A DNA stretch of 64,000 bases from CAZGKW01 sp964526295 (lineage in GTDB: Bacteria; Planctomycetota; Phycisphaerae; FEN-1346): assembly GCA_964526295.1 (NCBI GenBank), contig CAZGKW010000021.1, forward strand, positions 14,163 to 78,162. Reading direction: 5' to 3'. The position numbers and the translations under genes are program-made. Below, piece by piece: positions 60,705 to 64,000 of this stretch. Position 1 is the stretch's first letter. Every line of letters begins with the position of its first letter. The notes beneath the pieces were generated by a model, which saw only the letters and a program-made list of their open reading frames with translations, searched no databases and was not told where the DNA came from.

Positions 60705-62375
60705 TCATCCCCCGCGGCGCGCGGCGACCGTCCCGTCAGCGGGCGCGCCCTCGGCGGGTGCCCGCCACCGGACCAGGCCGAAGTCGATCCGGTTGAGCAG
60801 GTTCGGATAGATGCCTTCCAGCTCGGGCCGGGCGAGGACCACGGTGCTGTAGAAGTAGAGCGGCACGACGGGCACCTCGTCCAGGAGGATCCTCTCGGCC
60901 CGGCGGAAAAGGGCCATCCGCCGGCCGGGGCCCAGCTCGCCCGCCGCCTCATCGATAAGCCGGTCGTAGGCCGAGTTCGACCACCCGGTCCGGTTGTTTC
61001 CCCCGCCGGTGACAAAGAGGTCCAGAAACGTGTTCGGGTCGAGATAGTCGCCGAACCAGCCGCTCCGGGCGACGTCGTACTCCCCCCGCGTGATCAGGTC
61101 GAGGGAGACCTTCCATTCGACCTGGGCGATCCGCGTCCGCACGCCCAAGGCACGCCGCCACTGCTGCTGGACCATCTCGGCGATGGGCCGGTGATCGGCC
61201 CCCTCGTTCACGAGGATGGCCAGCTCCCGGAGCCCCCGGCCCTTCGGATGACCCGCCTCGGCCAGGAGCGCCCGGGCCCGCTCGACGTCCTCGGCCAAGC
61301 CCTCGGGCCGCTCGTAGCCCGCCAGACCCGGCGGCACGAACGTCGTGGCGGGCATCTGGCCCCCGCGGGCGGCCCGCTCAATGATCTCCCCCCGGTCGAC
61401 CGCCAGCGCCAGGGCCCGGCGGACCCGCGGGTCGTCGAGCGGCGGCCGGCGGCAGTTGAACCGATAAAAATACGTCCCCAGGTTCGGGCCGTACAGGACG
61501 TCCGCGCGCCGCCCCTGGCGGCGGGCCTCCAGCAGCGGCGGCACGGCCAGCGCCGGCACGCTCGTCGTCAGGTCGATGGCCCCGGTCTCGTAGGCCAGCA
61601 GGGCCGTGTTCGGCTGCTCGTAGACCCGGACCTCGATCCGCTCAAGCGCCACCTCGGACGCGTTCCAGTAGTGCGGGTTCCGCTCCCACAGCATGCGGCC
61701 CTGGAACCGCCACGCCACCAGCCGATAGGCCCCGTTCGAGACGAGGTTCGGCGGCATCGTCCAGCGGGGCCGCTCGCCGCCGCGAGGGCCCTCGGCGACG
61801 TCGCGGCGGACCGGCAGGTACGTCGAGAAGGCGACGAGCGAAAGGAAGTACGGCGTCGGCCGCTCCAGCTCGACCCGCAGCCGGCGGTCGGACTCGACTC
61901 CGATACCGACGCTCGCAGGATCGACGTGGCGGCCGGCGGCCCGGGCCTGGTACGATGCCCGTGCCCCGCGGATGGGCCAGAGCATGTAGACGTATTCGGA
62001 AGCGGTCCTCGGATTCAGCACCCGCCGCCAAGCGTAATCGAAATCGCCCGCCGTCACAGGCCGGCCGTCGCTCCAGCGGGCGTCCGGCCGCAGATGGAAC
62101 GTCCAGGTCCGCCCGTCGGGCAAGACCTCCCATCGCTCGGCGACGCCCGGCCGGGGGGCGAGGTCGCGCGGGTCGAGAACCGTCAGCCCCTCGAACAGCG
62201 CCGCCGCCACCCGCCCGTCCTGGACGGCGGTCATCCGGGCCGGATCCAGCGTCGTGACTTCCGCGACGGCGGTCCAGGAAAGGTCAGGCGGGGGGCCGTG
62301 CACGCGCCAGGCCGTCAGGACGGCGACCCCCCCGACCACCGCGGCCAGCACCAGCACGGCCAGCAGTCGGTTCAT
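60705..62375 (-). CDS. peptide/solute ABC transporter substrate-binding protein
   Basis: 556 residues. An N-terminal membrane anchor (LLAVLVLAAVVGGVAVLTA) without a lipobox is followed by the SBP_bac_5 fold: TTLDPARMTAVQDG, VAAALFEGLTVLDPRD, RWEVLPDGRTWTFHLR, DFDYAWRRVLNP, NGAYRLVAWRFQGRM, NTALLAYETGAIDL and SGWFGDYLDPNTFL. It resembles OppA. The permease and ATPase genes are not in the window, so it may use a system encoded elsewhere. Co-transcribed with the nitroreductase gene. Confidence 0.85.
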   Translation of the reverse strand: MNRLLAVLVLAAVVGGVAVLTAWRVHGPPPDLSWTAVAEVTTLDPARMTAVQDGRVAAALFEGLTVLDPRDLAPRPGVAERWEVLPDGRTWTFHLRPDARWSDGRPVTAGDFDYAWRRVLNPRTASEYVYMLWPIRGARASYQARAAGRHVDPASVGIGVESDRRLRVELERPTPYFLSLVAFSTYLPVRRDVAEGPRGGERPRWTMPPNLVSNGAYRLVAWRFQGRMLWERNPHYWNASEVALERIEVRVYEQPNTALLAYETGAIDLTTSVPALAVPPLLEARRQGRRADVLYGPNLGTYFYRFNCRRPPLDDPRVRRALALAVDRGEIIERAARGGQMPATTFVPPGLAGYERPEGLAEDVERARALLAEAGHPKGRGLRELAILVNEGADHRPIAEMVQQQWRRALGVRTRIAQVEWKVSLDLITRGEYDVARSGWFGDYLDPNTFLDLFVTGGGNNRTGWSNSAYDRLIDEAAGELGPGRRMALFRRAERILLDEVPVVPLYFYSTVVLARPELEGIYPNLLNRIDFGLVRWRAPAEGAPADGTVAARRGG

Positions 62376-62465
62376 GGGGCACCGTGCTTCGGCCCGACCG
62401 GCAAGCGGCAGACCCGGTCCGTGAGGTGAGATGGGCCCCGCCCCGCGACGACCGACCGGCGAAGG

Positions 62466-63491
62466 CTAGGGCGACGACGACCCGACGGCCGCCTTGACCG
62501 CCCGCTCGACTGCCGGCGGCAGGGCGGGCCGGCGCGGAATGCGCCGCGTCGCCACCAGACGCTCCACCCATTCGAGCAGGGCCAGCTTCTGCATCAGCGG
62601 GCCCATCGCGGGCGAGAATTCGACCTCCTCACCCGTCAGACGCGTCAGGGAGGCGTGGAGCTTGCCCATCAGGTCGGGGTCGGCCGGCGGCGGATCGTGC
62701 TTGACCCACGCGCACAGGAACGCGTAGGCCATCAGGGTCCGCTGCTTCCCGGCGGGCCGGACGTCCGTCTTGTAAGACCGTTCGAGGGCCGTGACGGACG
62801 CCTCCAGCGCCCGGCTGCCCATCGGTTCGGCGGCCGAGATGGCCATGGCGGCCCGTCCGGCGGCCAGGGCCAGGGCGTCGTGGGCGTCCTCGTGGTCCAG
62901 CGGGCCGAGCGCCTCGAACAAGTGGAAGAACGTCAGGGCGTTCGATTCGCCCTGGACGCCCCGCTGGATGCCCTCGGCCATCGCCTGTTCCGCCCGCGTC
63001 GCCCCGCGTTCGACCACCACCGGCGCGACCTCGCTCAGCCCTTTCGCCGCCAGGTACCGGACCGACGAAAACTCGTCGGTTGTCAGCACCTTCAGGAGGA
63101 ACGGGATGCCTTCGACCCGCCGGAGGTCGGCGGCGGCCATGACGATGTTGATGCGGGCCTCGGCGCTGACGGCCCGTTCGTAAGCGGTTCCAAGGAGCGC
63201 CACGGCCTCCTGGCCGTAGGCCTGGACGAAAGCGGCGGAGTACCCGGCATCCTGGCGGCCCAGGTCGACGATCTCTCGCCGAGACCGCGTCATGTCCCGC
63301 GCCTCGGGGTCGGTCGTCTGGATGAGGTCACCGATCCGCTGTCCGAGCCAGCGGCGGATCACGGCGCGGTCCTCATCGGTGATGACCGATTTCCCGGTCA
63401 GATCGGTGATGCCGCCCGCAGGCTGAGCGTCGGCCGTTTCGGCCACCGCCCACGCCAAGCTGGCGACCAGCCCCAAGCGAATCCACCTCAT
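62466..63491 (-). CDS. secreted HEAT-repeat-like protein
   Basis: 341 residues from the ATG at 63491 (AAGGAGGG upstream) with a signal peptide (MRWIRLGLVASLAWAVAETADA). The mature chain is almost entirely helical, with repeat-like pairs (SAEARINIVMAAADLRRVEG, SSVRYLAAKGLSEVAPVV) that suggest HEAT/armadillo repeats and a protein-binding role. No enzyme motif. It is divergent from rex and has a consensus promoter at 63583-63611. Confidence 0.65.
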   Translation of the reverse strand: MRWIRLGLVASLAWAVAETADAQPAGGITDLTGKSVITDEDRAVIRRWLGQRIGDLIQTTDPEARDMTRSRREIVDLGRQDAGYSAAFVQAYGQEAVALLGTAYERAVSAEARINIVMAAADLRRVEGIPFLLKVLTTDEFSSVRYLAAKGLSEVAPVVVERGATRAEQAMAEGIQRGVQGESNALTFFHLFEALGPLDHEDAHDALALAAGRAAMAISAAEPMGSRALEASVTALERSYKTDVRPAGKQRTLMAYAFLCAWVKHDPPPADPDLMGKLHASLTRLTGEEVEFSPAMGPLMQKLALLEWVERLVATRRIPRRPALPPAVERAVKAAVGSSSP

Positions 63492-63582
63492 GGAGGCCCT
63501 CCTTCCGGCAGGACGCTTCCCGCAGGTAAGTTCGGTCGCCGCAGGGAGAAACGGCGCCCGGTATGCCCCTTCAGTCGCCATG

Positions 63583-63611
63583 AAACTAGTCCCACCGGCG
63601 GCGGGTGTCAA
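63583..63611 (-). promoter_or_regulatory. promoter of the HEAT-repeat protein gene
   Basis: On the minus strand a perfect TTGACA (63611-63606), 17 bases, TAGTTT (63588-63583), about 90 bases before the start codon. Confidence 0.65.
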
Positions 63612-63624
63612 GCGCTGTTTTGCC

Positions 63625-63658
63625 TTGCGGCCGGGCCACTTCGTTGCTATATTCACAA
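63625..63658 (+). promoter_or_regulatory. rex promoter with a Rex-like half-site
   Basis: TTGCGG (63625-63630), 17 bases, TATATT (63648-63653). TATTCACAA (63650-63658) overlaps the -10 and matches the right half of the Rex consensus (TTGTGAA-6-TTCACAA), while the left half is poor. This suggests autoregulation by NADH-sensitive Rex. Confidence 0.45.
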
Positions 63659-63687
63659 ATTGCACGCCGCGCTCCGAGGCACGGCCG

Positions 63688-64000
63688 ATGAAGACCCCCA
63701 TCCCCAAGGCCGTCGTCACTCGCCTCCCGCTGTACCTCAGACGCCTGGAGTACCTTCGCGACCAGGGTGTCGAAACCATCTCCAGCCGCGAGATGGCCGA
63801 ATCCCTCGGACGAAAGGACGCCCAAGTCCGCAAAGACCTGGCCTATTTCGGCACCTTCGGGCGGCCTGGCGTGGGGTACCCCGTGGCCGAGTTGGTGACG
63901 CGGCTGCGGAAGATCCTCGGAACGGACCACCTGTGGCGGGTGGCCCTGGTGGGCTTCGGGAACCTCGGGCGGGCCCTGGTGGCCTATCGGGGGTTCCAGA
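63688..64000 (+). CDS. rex: redox-sensing transcriptional repressor Rex (5' part)
   Basis: The first 104 residues; the gene leaves the window. The N-terminal winged helix is typical (PKAVVTRLPLYLRRLEYL, SSREMAESLGRKDAQVRKDL, YFGTFGRPGVGYPVAEL), followed by the NAD-binding VALVGFGNLGRALV, here GFGNLG rather than the commoner GAGNLG. Rex represses fermentation and anaerobic genes until NADH rises. An ATG at 63688 has GAGG upstream. Confidence 0.93.
   Translation, partial: MKTPIPKAVVTRLPLYLRRLEYLRDQGVETISSREMAESLGRKDAQVRKDLAYFGTFGRPGVGYPVAELVTRLRKILGTDHLWRVALVGFGNLGRALVAYRGFQ

Overview
The window is GC-rich DNA (roughly two-thirds G+C by eye) from a bacterium that looks like a member of the Planctomycetota, probably a metagenome-derived genome. 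The lineage call is an inference. It rests on several secreted heparinase II/III-like proteins, DUF1080 and DUF1593 proteins, a sigma-70 factor with extra N-terminal helix-turn-helix modules, a hexulose-phosphate-synthase/RraA fusion, an McsA-McsB pair and many paired membrane/lipoprotein genes. No rRNA gene is present to confirm it. One tmRNA gene was found on the minus strand; no tRNA, CRISPR array or intact insertion sequence was recognised.

Region 1 (1-25,590) is one catabolic locus. Thirteen genes run on the minus strand from a cupin gene at 24,045 to a secreted protein that leaves the window at base 1. Most upstream junctions are 4-base stop/start overlaps. A divergent regulator (LacI-type sensor joined to an AraC-type DNA-binding domain) sits at the head. 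The locus encodes a cupin, a Gfo/Idh/MocA dehydrogenase, a single-polypeptide fusion of a glycyl-radical-enzyme activase with its glycyl radical enzyme, an aldo/keto-reductase-like barrel, four heparinase II/III-like secreted proteins, a PQQ-type propeller, an MFS transporter, an SGNH-like protein, an alpha/beta hydrolase and an uncharacterised secreted protein. The likely theme is depolymerisation of an uncharacterised, perhaps uronate-containing, polysaccharide, uptake of the product, and anaerobic radical breakdown of the sugar. The substrate is not evident from sequence.

Region 2 (25,591-31,740) is patchier: a small islet of genes resembling recombinase-associated helix-turn-helix proteins, a radical SAM protein of the SplB/Rv2578c type, an FG-GAP propeller resembling rhamnogalacturonan lyases, a truncated GIY-YIG fragment, the tmRNA gene with its own promoter, and two membrane proteins.

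Region 3 (31,741-43,300) is mostly housekeeping: a DUF1080-redoxin fusion, RibBA, a low-GC broken gene, the unusual sigma factor, a degenerate Ser/Thr kinase, and a minus-strand central-carbon cluster gap-pgk-(PD-(D/E)XK-like)-rpe-accD behind a consensus promoter.

Region 4 (43,300-64,000) holds receiver-like and GAF proteins, a lipoprotein cytochrome c, TlyA-like methyltransferase, an overlapping rluB-thiC-tlpA-like operon, manA, a DUF1593 hydrolase, queD followed by the HPS-RraA fusion and a corrinoid methyltransferase-like protein, mcsA-mcsB with a good promoter, a DUF523/DUF1722 protein, an oppA-sagB-like pair, and the start of rex, cut by the window end.

Three genes are broken by one-base slips at homopolymers and one by an in-frame amber codon inside otherwise open coding sequence. 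These may be true lesions or consensus errors in the assembly; raw reads would decide.
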